Shown: positions 46,659 through 54,716 of the stretch, piece by piece
Layout: every line of letters starts with the position of its first letter
Position numbering within the stretch: position 1 is the stretch's first letter
Assembly (NCBI RefSeq): GCF_050278625.1
Contig: NZ_JBNNTI010000001.1
Coordinates: 434,001-498,000 of the forward strand
Source: Viridibacillus sp050278625
GTDB taxonomy: Bacteria; Bacillota; Bacilli; Bacillales_A; Planococcaceae
Length of the DNA stretch: 64,000 nt
Direction: 5' to 3'
Position numbers and translations under genes: made by a program
Notes under the pieces: generated by a model
Database searches by the model: none
Told to the model about the DNA's origin: nothing
The model's input: only the letters and a program-made list of their open reading frames with translations

Positions 46659-47558
46659 ATGGGAAAGAAAACGAAAGTTGCAATCGCAATTGCAGCGGCA
46701 AGCGCAGCAGCATGGGCAGGTACAAAAGCTCTTTCAAAACCTCAAAAACGAAGCGATAAAGATGCATTACAATATGACCACCCTATTGTACTGGCGCATC
46801 GTGGCGGCTCACATTTAGCACCAGAACACACAATGGCTGCATTCCACAAAGCAGCAGAACTTGGTGTTCACGGCTTCGAAATCGATATTCGTTTAACAAA
46901 AGATGAAGAAATCGTTGTTTTCCATGATGAGTATGTTGATCGTACTTGTGACGGAACAGGTCGCGTAGCAGATTTAACTTTAGAAGAATTGCATTTATCA
47001 AACTTTGGCTATAATTTTGTTGATTTGGATGGTTACTTACCATATAGAGAGGAAAAACAATCAATAGTTACTTTACGTTCATTATTAGAAGATTTCCCTC
47101 AAATGCTCGTAAATATTGATATGAAAGATGCGCCAGATACATATGAGGGAGGACTAATGCCTTCTAAACTTTGGCGTTTAATCGAAGAGTTAGGAGTCGA
47201 AAATCGTGTTGTTGTGACAAGCTTCTTCGACGAACAAATCGATCGATTCAATCTTTATGCTCAAAATAAGGTCGCTTTAGGTGCTGGTCAAGGTGAAGTG
47301 AAAAAGGCTTATACTTCATTTACTAGTCAATTCGGTCATCTATACCATCCAAAAGTTGACGTATTCCAGATTCCATCAAAATTTGGTGTTTTCGCTTTAG
47401 ATAATGCTAACTTTATACGTTTCTTAGAGAATTTAAATATTCCTGTACATTATTGGACAATTAATGACGTATCAACTATGGAGCAATTACTCGTAGTCGG
47501 TGCTAAAGGTATTGTCACTGATCGCCCTGATTTAGCAATTGAACTATTAAATGGATAA
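46659..47558 (+). CDS. glycerophosphodiester phosphodiesterase
   Basis: Hydrolyses glycerophosphodiesters to glycerol 3-phosphate and an alcohol. The 299-residue TIM-barrel protein has the GDPD signature HRGG..PEHTMAAF near residue 48, EIDIRLTKDEEIVVFHDE, and NIDMKD. Its first 28 residues form an Ala-rich hydrophobic segment, probably a signal or membrane anchor. The IS element starts 17 bp after its stop. Confidence 0.9.
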   Translation: MGKKTKVAIAIAAASAAAWAGTKALSKPQKRSDKDALQYDHPIVLAHRGGSHLAPEHTMAAFHKAAELGVHGFEIDIRLTKDEEIVVFHDEYVDRTCDGTGRVADLTLEELHLSNFGYNFVDLDGYLPYREEKQSIVTLRSLLEDFPQMLVNIDMKDAPDTYEGGLMPSKLWRLIEELGVENRVVVTSFFDEQIDRFNLYAQNKVALGAGQGEVKKAYTSFTSQFGHLYHPKVDVFQIPSKFGVFALDNANFIRFLENLNIPVHYWTINDVSTMEQLLVVGAKGIVTDRPDLAIELLNG

Positions 47559-47646
47559 CAGAGTTACAAAAAACAAAAGGGGCTGTCCCAAAAGTCGGTG
47601 AAAACCGACTTTTGAGTGCAGCCCTATTTCTTTAAAATTAAATACA

Positions 47647-47712
47647 AAAAAATCGCCTTTTCTTGTAAAATGTAAGTGACAAAACAAACAATTACTGAAA
47701 GGGCGATTTTTT
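47647..47712 (+). promoter_or_regulatory. inverted repeat sequestering the transposase ribosome site
   Basis: AAAAAATCGCCTTTTC (47647-47662) is nearly complementary to GAAAGGGCGATTTTTT (47697-47712), which holds the AAAGGG ribosome site just before the ATG. A promoter could lie between the arms, so only transcripts from outside would fold the site away. Confidence 0.6.
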
Positions 47713-49482
47713 ATGAGCAATCCAAAGACTACTAACGAAAATTATAACATGACTCAAACAACGCTTCCACTAGAAATTGGGGAAGAAACTCTCGTTTCTA
47801 GAAATCAAAATGAAAACCCTACATTCATTCCATATAATAACCAACAAAGTATATGCCTCTTCGATCTTCAAGACCTTATTCCAATTAATCATATTGCGCG
47901 AGTAGTGGATGAAATGATCGAAGGAATAGACGATGAATACTTCTTCGAACCATACAAAGGTGGTGGTCGCAGTGCATATCATCCTAAAATGATGGTAAAA
48001 GTCCTTCTCTATGCGTATTCGCAAAAAGTATATTCTTGCCGAGAAATCGCCAAATTACTGAATGAAAATCTCCCAGCAATGTGGCTAGCTGCGATGCAAA
48101 AACCAGATTATCGTACAATTAACCGTTTCAAAACATCGTTTATGGTTGAACGAATTCAACTATTATTTGAAAAAATGATTCATCAACTTATCGAACAAAA
48201 GTATATAACAATGGAAAACTACTTTTTAGATGGCACAAAGATTGAAGCTAACGCTAATAAGTATTCTTTTGTATGGAAAAAAGCAACAACTCGTTTTGAA
48301 GAAAAACTGAAAGAGAAAATTGATGAGACTTATCAATTTATTCAATCTGTCGTAAAAGGGGATGAATGCTCTATCGTGAGTGAGGACAACCAGTCCTCTA
48401 TTACGCCAAAAGAGAAGCTAGAACAAGCAGAAGAGATTCTTACACGCCAAATCAGCAAGCAAACCAAAGAATTCCAAGATGAAACAGAACCAGAAGCCCG
48501 AAAGGAAAAACGTAGAAAGTTAAGCGAATCCAAGAAACTCAAAAAGCAAATTCGTGAAGATTTTCGTCCACGCCTTGAAAAGTATGAATACCAACAACAG
48601 TTATTCGGTGAGCGCAATAGCTATTCTAAAACGGATACCGACGCCACATTCATGCGGATGAAAGAAGATCACATGCAAAATGGACAATTAAAACCGGGTT
48701 ACAATATACAAATGGCAACAGAAAATCAATTCATTCTTTTTTATACTCTGCATCAACGTCCAACTGATACACGATGCTTTATTCCACATTTGGAAGAATT
48801 GAAAAAATCATCCGTTCCGTTCCCAAAAAACGTCATAGCAGATGCCGGTTATGGAAGTGAAAGCAATTATCTCTATTCAATGGACCAAGAATTTCAGGCA
48901 TTGATTCCTTATGGCACATTTTTAAGTGAACAAAAACGAAGTTATAAAAAAGACATTCGTCATGCAAGTAACTGGGTTTACAACGAACAAGATGATACAT
49001 ACATATGCCCTAACAATCGAAAAGTACCTTTTAAACGTTATTCTACACGTACAGATAAATATGGTTTTTCACGAGACTTCAAAATATATGAATGTGAAGA
49101 TTGTGCAGATTGCCCATTGAAAGCACAATGTTCAAAAGCTAAAGGGAATCGACAGATTCACTACAATACCGTTTATGAAGAACTCAAAGCAAAAGCACAA
49201 ACTAGCCTTTGGTCTGAACCAAACGCACAAATTTACGCTCGACGGAAAATCGAGGTAGAGAGTGTATTTGGTCATATCAAGGGCAATCGGTCGTTTCGTC
49301 GATTCTCACTTCGAGGTTTAGAAAAAGTGAGAACGGAGTACGGCATTGTGGCAATGGCCCACAATTTACTGAAAATAGCTGGAATCCTCCAGCTATTTTC
49401 ACCAAAACAGAGAAAAACGAAAAAAGTTCCAAAGAAAAACAGTACGTTTTTCTTTGGAACTTTTATTTTAGGGACTTATTAG
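47713..49482 (+). CDS. IS1182-family transposase
   Basis: A 589-residue DDE transposase: N-terminal DUF772-type domain (YKGGGRSAYHPKMMVKVLLYAYS), catalytic segments around FLDGTKIEANANK and VIADAGYGSESNYLYS, a zinc-like cluster (CEDCADCPLKAQCSK), and YGIVAMAHNLLKIAG at the end. No frameshift or stop, so it may be active. The stop lies inside the right inverted repeat. The ribosome site is in an inverted repeat that could hide it. Confidence 0.95.
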   Translation: MSNPKTTNENYNMTQTTLPLEIGEETLVSRNQNENPTFIPYNNQQSICLFDLQDLIPINHIARVVDEMIEGIDDEYFFEPYKGGGRSAYHPKMMVKVLLYAYSQKVYSCREIAKLLNENLPAMWLAAMQKPDYRTINRFKTSFMVERIQLLFEKMIHQLIEQKYITMENYFLDGTKIEANANKYSFVWKKATTRFEEKLKEKIDETYQFIQSVVKGDECSIVSEDNQSSITPKEKLEQAEEILTRQISKQTKEFQDETEPEARKEKRRKLSESKKLKKQIREDFRPRLEKYEYQQQLFGERNSYSKTDTDATFMRMKEDHMQNGQLKPGYNIQMATENQFILFYTLHQRPTDTRCFIPHLEELKKSSVPFPKNVIADAGYGSESNYLYSMDQEFQALIPYGTFLSEQKRSYKKDIRHASNWVYNEQDDTYICPNNRKVPFKRYSTRTDKYGFSRDFKIYECEDCADCPLKAQCSKAKGNRQIHYNTVYEELKAKAQTSLWSEPNAQIYARRKIEVESVFGHIKGNRSFRRFSLRGLEKVRTEYGIVAMAHNLLKIAGILQLFSPKQRKTKKVPKKNSTFFFGTFILGTY

Positions 49483-49495
49483 ACAGCCCCTTTTA

Positions 49496-49942
49496 TTATG
49501 CTGAACAAGAACAGCTACCGCCAGATCCACAACCCGAACCACATGAAGAGCTAGAGTTTAAGAATGGGTTACTAACAGGCACTTTTACAGCCTCCGATAC
49601 CGTTTTGCCAATTAATAAGCTGATTTCATCAAGTAAATCTTGATAATCATTTTCGGCAACTTTTAAGGCTGCTATTTTATCGTTTAAATCGAGTTTCCTT
49701 TTTTGTAAACGAATCGATTTCATAATTGTTTGGTAATCTGGATGATACTTCCCAAAACGTTGAACATCCTCGTATTGATCTTTCATTCGTTGGAATGAAG
49801 CAATTTCTTCTACAAGTTCAACATCGGAATAAACACTGTTGTAGGCATGCTGCAACGTTGCTATTTCTTTGGAGGATCGTATCATATTACTCAGATCATC
49901 TACTTCATCAAGGATTTGTGCCCACTCAGAAGTCATCATCAT
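49496..49942 (-). CDS. ylbF: RicF (YlbF), Y-complex / RNase Y specificity factor
   Basis: Helical 148-residue protein of the YlbF/YmcA family, part of the RicA-F-T complex that directs RNase Y processing and aids sporulation and competence in B. subtilis. The C-terminal tail is Cys/Gly rich (CGSGCGSGGSCSC), consistent with the Fe-S ligands known for the complex. The IS element ends next to its stop codon, so its natural 3' end or terminator may be lost. Confidence 0.9.
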   Translation of the reverse strand: MMMTSEWAQILDEVDDLSNMIRSSKEIATLQHAYNSVYSDVELVEEIASFQRMKDQYEDVQRFGKYHPDYQTIMKSIRLQKRKLDLNDKIAALKVAENDYQDLLDEISLLIGKTVSEAVKVPVSNPFLNSSSSCGSGCGSGGSCSCSA

Positions 49943-50246
49943 ATTTTATTCCCCCATTCCATTCTTATCATAACAGATTTACTGTTTTATTGTTAAGTTA
50001 GCATTTGGAAAAAATAACTTAGTTAATTAAACCTCTTAGTTTTTCACACATCTCACTAATTAGAAATCGCAACTATTTTATCAACAAGCATGACTTATTG
50101 ATAAATGCGGAAAAGCATACATACACTATAAAAAAGCTAAGATGATAGTTATTAAAAAGCTAAATCTACATATTCTTTCTTAAACTATTTTTTGCTATTG
50201 CTGTACAAGCTAAAACATCCACTTACGATGAATATGAAAAAATGAG
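49943..50246 (+). promoter_or_regulatory. intergenic region with possible sigma-E promoter for yqhV
   Basis: AT-rich, no gene seen. CATACACT (50120-50127) matches the sigma-E -10 consensus, with GATAAAT (50100-50106) 13 bp upstream as a partial -35. It is 120 bp from yqhV. Weak evidence; spacing is slightly short. Confidence 0.3.
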
Positions 50247-50522
50247 GTGGTCATTTTTATCGAAAGAGCTCTTCTTTTTATTATTTTATTAAGACTACTT
50301 TCAGGAAGTATTGAGGTGACAGCAGCTCTTTTCATGTTGAAGTACAATGATTTAGAAAAAGCTTTCTATATCAATACCCTCCTGGCATTAGTCGGTCCTA
50401 CTGTTTTAATTGTTACGACTGGAATCGGGTTAGCAGGCTTAGCTGAAAAGGTATCAATGCTTAAAATGGTTTGTCTATTCTCAGGAATTTTTCTTATCCT
50501 TTTCAGTTTGAATTCCAAGTAA
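50247..50522 (+). CDS. yqhV: YqhV family membrane protein (DUF2619)
   Basis: The 91-residue protein has three hydrophobic segments and the DUF2619 core LLRLLSGSIEVTAALFMLKYNDLEKA followed by LVGPTVLIVTTGIGL, matching YqhV, which sits near spoIIIA in B. subtilis. Its role is unknown, possibly sporulation-linked. The only canonical start is GTG at 50247, which lies within the GAGGTGG ribosome-site sequence, so the start is doubtful. Confidence 0.8.
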   Translation: MVIFIERALLFIILLRLLSGSIEVTAALFMLKYNDLEKAFYINTLLALVGPTVLIVTTGIGLAGLAEKVSMLKMVCLFSGIFLILFSLNSK

Positions 50523-50552
50523 GTTCAAACTTAATTTTTTTATATCACAAAT

Positions 50553-50595
50553 AAAAAGGACGATTCAGCTAAGTTGAACTGATCGCTCCTTTTTA
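50553..50595. terminator. bidirectional terminator between yqhV and the MFS gene
   Basis: AAAAGGA-CGATTCAG pairs with CTGATCG-CTCCTTTT, flanked by A and T runs, and serves both converging genes. Confidence 0.75.
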
Positions 50596-51837
50596 TTTTA
50601 TGGCGCTATTTTTTTGACCAATTTTATCAATTTGAATGAATTTAAATACTAAAAACAAGATAATAAACCCTATAACCCCTGCTGAAATATAACTTACATT
50701 TAGATACTTCTCCATAACGAGAGACATCACAGGTGGTCCTGCTGCAACACCGATAAATCTAGCTGAGCTGTAAAAAGAAGTGACAGTACCTCTCTCCTCT
50801 TTTCGAATATTTTCGGTAATAATAGCATCTAACACTGGTAATAATGCGCCGATTGCTATACCCGCCACACTAGTCACTACTAACAATAGAACCAACTTTT
50901 CTGCTGTATAACCAACAAAAACAACGCTAATAGAAAGAACAATTAAACAGATAATCATCATCTTCTTAATGAGATTCATATCCCCTTTTATCTTCCTTCC
51001 GGTAATAAAAGAAGCGATACAGAGCATCAGTAAAGGTATGGCTAACACAAATCCTTTTTTCACGCTTTTTATATCATGCGTTTTTTCAAGATTTTCAGAT
51101 AAAAAAAATAACGCACCAAACAACACAAGCATTACAAATGCCCCGTTTAGAAATACGGTTAATAACCACTTTCCTTCTAGCCTAAATGTGGTTCTAACAT
51201 TTGTCAAAAATTCTTTTAGTTTCACTGGTTCATCTTTATCTTTCGGTACTTTCACAAAGAAGAAAATTAGGACGATAGAGATTAAGCTAAAAGCAGATAT
51301 AGAGAAGAATGGTAAAAACCATAAGAAAGCTGCGAACAATGAACCTAGAATCGGACTTAACACTTTTCCAAATGTATTTGACGTTTCAATGATTCCTAAA
51401 CAAGAGCTTGTTTTTTCATCATCATCTTTATATAAGTCACCTACTAACGGTAATACTATCGGCATAGCACCCGATGCCCCTGCGCCTTGTAAAACCCTCC
51501 CAATGATAATACCCATATACGGATTTTCCATTTTCCAAGATGCAATACCAGCGATTAATCCACCGATTAACGCTAATATTAAGCTCGGTAAAATGACCTT
51601 TTTCCTCCCAAAACGATCCGATAAATAGCCTGCAACTGGGATGAGAATAATTGCCGCTACTGAATAACTCGTGATGATCATACTTGATTGAAATGAGGAA
51701 ATACCTACATTTTTTTCTAAGATCGGTAACACTGGGATAAGCATAGAATTTCCAAGCGTCATAACTAATGGGATTGATGCCAAACTGATTATACACCAGA
51801 GGCTAACTTTGTCTTCACGATTATTCACATTTCCCAT
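50593..51837 (-). CDS. MFS drug-efflux-type transporter
   Basis: A 414-residue, 12-helix major facilitator. Motif A is GYLSDRFGRKKV (loop 2-3, about residue 70), and GRVLQGAGASGAMPIVLPLVGD (about 115) is typical of drug/proton antiporters of the TetA/Bmr kind. Substrate unknown. It is part of an accessory block not found at this place in B. subtilis. GGGAAATG is the start context. Confidence 0.85.
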   Translation of the reverse strand: MGNVNNREDKVSLWCIISLASIPLVMTLGNSMLIPVLPILEKNVGISSFQSSMIITSYSVAAIILIPVAGYLSDRFGRKKVILPSLILALIGGLIAGIASWKMENPYMGIIIGRVLQGAGASGAMPIVLPLVGDLYKDDDEKTSSCLGIIETSNTFGKVLSPILGSLFAAFLWFLPFFSISAFSLISIVLIFFFVKVPKDKDEPVKLKEFLTNVRTTFRLEGKWLLTVFLNGAFVMLVLFGALFFLSENLEKTHDIKSVKKGFVLAIPLLMLCIASFITGRKIKGDMNLIKKMMIICLIVLSISVVFVGYTAEKLVLLLVVTSVAGIAIGALLPVLDAIITENIRKEERGTVTSFYSSARFIGVAAGPPVMSLVMEKYLNVSYISAGVIGFIILFLVFKFIQIDKIGQKNSAIK

Positions 51838-51964
51838 CCATACACCTCTATTAACTATTAGGTTTTTTCAATTATTAAAGGTATGGTTTCCTTGCTTATT
51901 TTTTTTATGCGTAAAGATAAACATTTTGTACACTAAAGATTAGAGTAGTGAACATCTGGACAAA

Positions 51965-52591
51965 TTAGAAAATGGAATGATAAGCTTGAATACCAAAGTA
52001 AATGCCAAACCCAATCATCGATAAAGATGAAATAACTGAAATAATTTTCAAAAAAGAGGGCGATAATATTTTTCGTGAACCGCCTGATATAGTGGCCATT
52101 ATTAAATCAACTAGAGAAATACCCAGTAATATGAATAAACTATATAGAATTATTTCCACCCCTGTTAATTTTCCCGCTCCTCCTACAAGCACCGATCCAT
52201 AGATACCTAACCAAAAAAGGATAGTTAATGGATTAAGCAATGCCATTAAAAAACCGGATAATAGTGAATGTCTTAATCGAACCACTTTTCCAAATTTTGA
52301 ATCCATCTCAATAGTATGTATTGTAAGCAGATTCTCAATCCCTGTATACATAAGAACGAAAAAACCGAATGACCAAAGTAAAGTTTTAATGAAAGGTATT
52401 TCTATAAAGTGTCCGACTCCAAAGTACACCATAACCATATATAAAATGTCGGTGACTACCGCACCAAGCCCGAAAAACCAAGCATGAAAAAATCCATTTT
52501 TAATACCTGTATTTAATAAAGTCGCTTTAACAGGACCAATTGGTGTAGCTAAAGATACCCCTAAAAAGAAGTAGGGAACTATGGAATTCAT
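51965..52591 (-). CDS. LysE/RhtB family amino-acid exporter
   Basis: A 208-residue membrane protein with six hydrophobic segments and the LysE signature LGVSLATPIGPVKATLLNTGIKNG at its start, plus LLNPLTILFWLGIYG. Probably exports an amino acid or homoserine lactone-like compound. Substrate not determinable. Its placement near aspartate-pathway genes is suggestive only. Confidence 0.85.
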   Translation of the reverse strand: MNSIVPYFFLGVSLATPIGPVKATLLNTGIKNGFFHAWFFGLGAVVTDILYMVMVYFGVGHFIEIPFIKTLLWSFGFFVLMYTGIENLLTIHTIEMDSKFGKVVRLRHSLLSGFLMALLNPLTILFWLGIYGSVLVGGAGKLTGVEIILYSLFILLGISLVDLIMATISGGSRKILSPSFLKIISVISSLSMIGFGIYFGIQAYHSIF

Positions 52592-52771
52592 GAAATACCC
52601 CTCCGATATTATAGTGTCTTTGCATCATATTCAGCGTGCATTACTTGTACGACTACTAAAAAAAAAATTCTAAAGAATAATTAAAGCGCTCTTATAATCT
52701 ATTATTAAAAAATTCCCCTTCTTGCTAGTAATGAATTGATTAACATCAATACTTAAAAACAAAGAAAAAAA

Positions 52772-52797
52772 CGAAGGATGTAAATTTTCATCCTTCG
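52772..52797 (-). terminator. intrinsic terminator downstream of murE
   Basis: The perfect 9-bp stem CGAAGGATG/CATCCTTCG is followed on the minus strand by a U-rich run (encoded 52761-52771). It could end the murE transcript after antisense reading of the thioesterase remnant. The 52592-52770 stretch is AT-rich with no gene. Confidence 0.6.
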
Positions 52798-52841
52798 CTT
52801 TGATGCTAGTTATTTTACATTCATAGTAATTTCGCTGATAA

Positions 52842-53156
52842 AACTTCGGTACCCGTTCACCTGTTATTCATAATACATTAAATTTTTTATCACATGGTGG
52901 TGTCATTGCAACAATGGCTGATACTTGTATGGGAACACATGCGAGTTACGTCGTAGCTGAAGGCTATCGTGTAGTTACAAGTAATTTAACAATACATTAT
53001 GTGACAACTGCTAATCAAAATACATTAATTGCAAAATCTAAATTTATTCATCAAGTTAGTCGCACTATGGTACTCGAAGCTTCAATTGAACAAGAAGATG
53101 GCAAACAAATTGCATTCGCAACTGGCTCATTTTTCGTCATTGAGCCTCGCTTTTAA
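52842..53156 (+). pseudogene. PaaI-type hotdog thioesterase, N-terminally truncated
   Basis: The frame reads HNTLNFLSHGGVIATMADTCMGTHASYVV, with the hotdog active-site HGG..ATMAD motif, then a complete C-terminal half. In this frame a stop at 52839 immediately precedes it, and the roughly 35-40 residues normally before the HGG motif are missing. The first ATG (52914) lies after the catalytic motif. Probably a remnant. Its end overlaps the murE end by 30 bp. Confidence 0.7.
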
Positions 53157-54599
53157 TTGTTTTATATATTCTTTAGCAATTTCATAATCTGAGAATGGAA
53201 CGACTTCATTACCAATTATTTGAGTCGTTTCATGCCCTTTTCCCGCGATTAAAACAGTATCACCCGAATGGGCCTCAGCTATCGCACTTTCAATCGCTTG
53301 TTTGCGATTAATTTTAATTGCATAAGGTGTCAGATCAATGCCCTGTGCAATTTGTGCAATTATCATATCAGCTTGTTCTCTACGAGGATTATCGCTTGTT
53401 AACCATATTTTGTGAGCATAACTATCAGCTACTTTCCCCATTTCTCGACGTTTTCCATGATCACGGTCTCCTCCACAGCCAAAAACAACTATTAATCTCT
53501 TTTTCGATATTAATTTAAGAGATTGTAAAACAGCTACAAGAGCACTAGGTGTATGTGCATAGTCAATGACAATTCGAACACCAAGGTCGTTCTCTACTTC
53601 TTGTTGTCTTCCTGAAGGCAATGTGAGGTAAGGAATACTTGGGGCAATGGTTTGGAGCGAATATCCAAGTTGTTGCACAGTTGCTACTGCTGCTAACACA
53701 TTTTGTTGATGGTGTTCCCCTACAAATGGCATTATTAATTCAACTGGATGTTCCAAATACTGCACAAGTAAAACAGTTGATGTGCCTTCTATCTCTTTAT
53801 GAATGACGCTAATGTCGGCTGTTCGATGTCGACCAAAAGTAAAAGTTCTTACATGATGCTGTTTCATATTTAAACAAAATGGATCGTCAGCATTAACGAT
53901 CACTTTATTTGCTAAAGCGGCTAATTTTTTCTTGGCTAATTCATACTTTTCTTTACTGCCATGTTCATCATAATGGTCTCTACTCATATTTAAATATACG
54001 CCATAGTCAATTGGACAGTGATCTAATCGATGCTGCGACAATCCTAAAGAAGATGCTTCTATAATAATATACTTCACGCCCAATTCAACGCATTGCGCAA
54101 AAATCGGGTACAAATATGTTGGAGGTGGTGTAGTCATAGAAGAAGTATTCTGCTCCTGCCGCTCACCATTAATCCATAAACCCAAAGTACCAAGTACAGC
54201 TACTTTAGCTCCAAGTCTGTGTAGTATCTGCCCAATAAAATGTGTTACAGTCGTCTTGCCATTTGTACCAGTTACCCCAACCACCGTCAATAATTCAATT
54301 TTATCACCTACAATAGCCTTACATGCATAAGATAAAAACGTTGAACAATCAGGTACCCAAACATGGGGTACTTCTGAGTGTTGTATTGGCTGGTCTTGGT
54401 CATACACAATAGCTACTGCTCCATTTGCCACCGCTGCAGAGACAAAAAGCCACCCATTATGTTGTTTCCCTTTCCTTGCAACGAAAACATTACCTGGCTT
54501 TATTTGATCTGCAACATCAGTTATTCCACTTATTTCTGTACGTATTGAGCCGCCCTGCACTTCACAAGGCCAATCCTTAATTAGCTCTGCTAAGATCAA
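53127..54599 (-). CDS. murE: UDP-MurNAc-tripeptide synthetase, DAP-type MurE
   Basis: Adds the third stem residue to UDP-MurNAc-Ala-Glu. The 490-residue Mur ligase has the ATP loop GVTGTNGKTTVTHF near residue 108, SSMTTPPPTYLY, GCGGDRDHGKRREMG, and GKGHETTQ. The residue-3 selectivity motif is DNPR (in LTSDNPRREQ), as in meso-diaminopimelate enzymes, not the DDPAN type of lysine-adding MurE. The start is TTG at 54597-54599, 8 nt after GGAGG. It sits outside the dcw cluster and divergent from an aspartokinase. See findings. Confidence 0.93.
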   Translation of the reverse strand: MILAELIKDWPCEVQGGSIRTEISGITDVADQIKPGNVFVARKGKQHNGWLFVSAAVANGAVAIVYDQDQPIQHSEVPHVWVPDCSTFLSYACKAIVGDKIELLTVVGVTGTNGKTTVTHFIGQILHRLGAKVAVLGTLGLWINGERQEQNTSSMTTPPPTYLYPIFAQCVELGVKYIIIEASSLGLSQHRLDHCPIDYGVYLNMSRDHYDEHGSKEKYELAKKKLAALANKVIVNADDPFCLNMKQHHVRTFTFGRHRTADISVIHKEIEGTSTVLLVQYLEHPVELIMPFVGEHHQQNVLAAVATVQQLGYSLQTIAPSIPYLTLPSGRQQEVENDLGVRIVIDYAHTPSALVAVLQSLKLISKKRLIVVFGCGGDRDHGKRREMGKVADSYAHKIWLTSDNPRREQADMIIAQIAQGIDLTPYAIKINRKQAIESAIAEAHSGDTVLIAGKGHETTQIIGNEVVPFSDYEIAKEYIKQLKARLNDEK

Positions 54600-54716
54600 C
54601 TGTTTTCCTCCTGCACCTTTTTAACATCATCGAATACATTATTACAATCCGCTATTCACTTGTATCGTATGAAGAGAGTGCACAAAATGACACGAAGAAA
54701 GATGGGAGTATTCACT
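54600..54716 (-). promoter_or_regulatory. shared murE/aspartokinase intergenic region, possible sigma-E promoter
   Basis: Facing murE, CATACGAT (54664-54671) differs at one position from the sigma-E -10 consensus, with TCATTTT (54684-54690) 12 bp upstream as a partial -35. No good sigma-A promoter is seen in either direction. Weak evidence by matching only; the spacer is short. Confidence 0.3.

Larger units (their letters stand above)
47575..49494 (+). mobile_element. IS1182-family insertion sequence
   Basis: The 1,920-bp element is bounded by imperfect inverted repeats that begin AAAAGGGGCTGTC on both sides (47575-47587; complement at 49482-49494). It encodes one intact transposase. No clear target-site duplication is visible. 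A hairpin inside the left end (47592-47615) may block read-through from the upstream gene. It lies between the GDPD gene and ylbF, two bases from the ylbF stop. Confidence 0.92.

Noticed and set aside
47592..47615. Hairpin near the IS left end as a separate terminator of the GDPD gene
   Set aside because: It lies inside the IS end, so it belongs to the element; it may act as a terminator but is not a feature of the host gene.
50969..51628. Plus-strand frame of 219 codons opposite the MFS gene
   Set aside because: Antisense shadow of a membrane-protein gene; the minus-strand product has clear MFS motifs.
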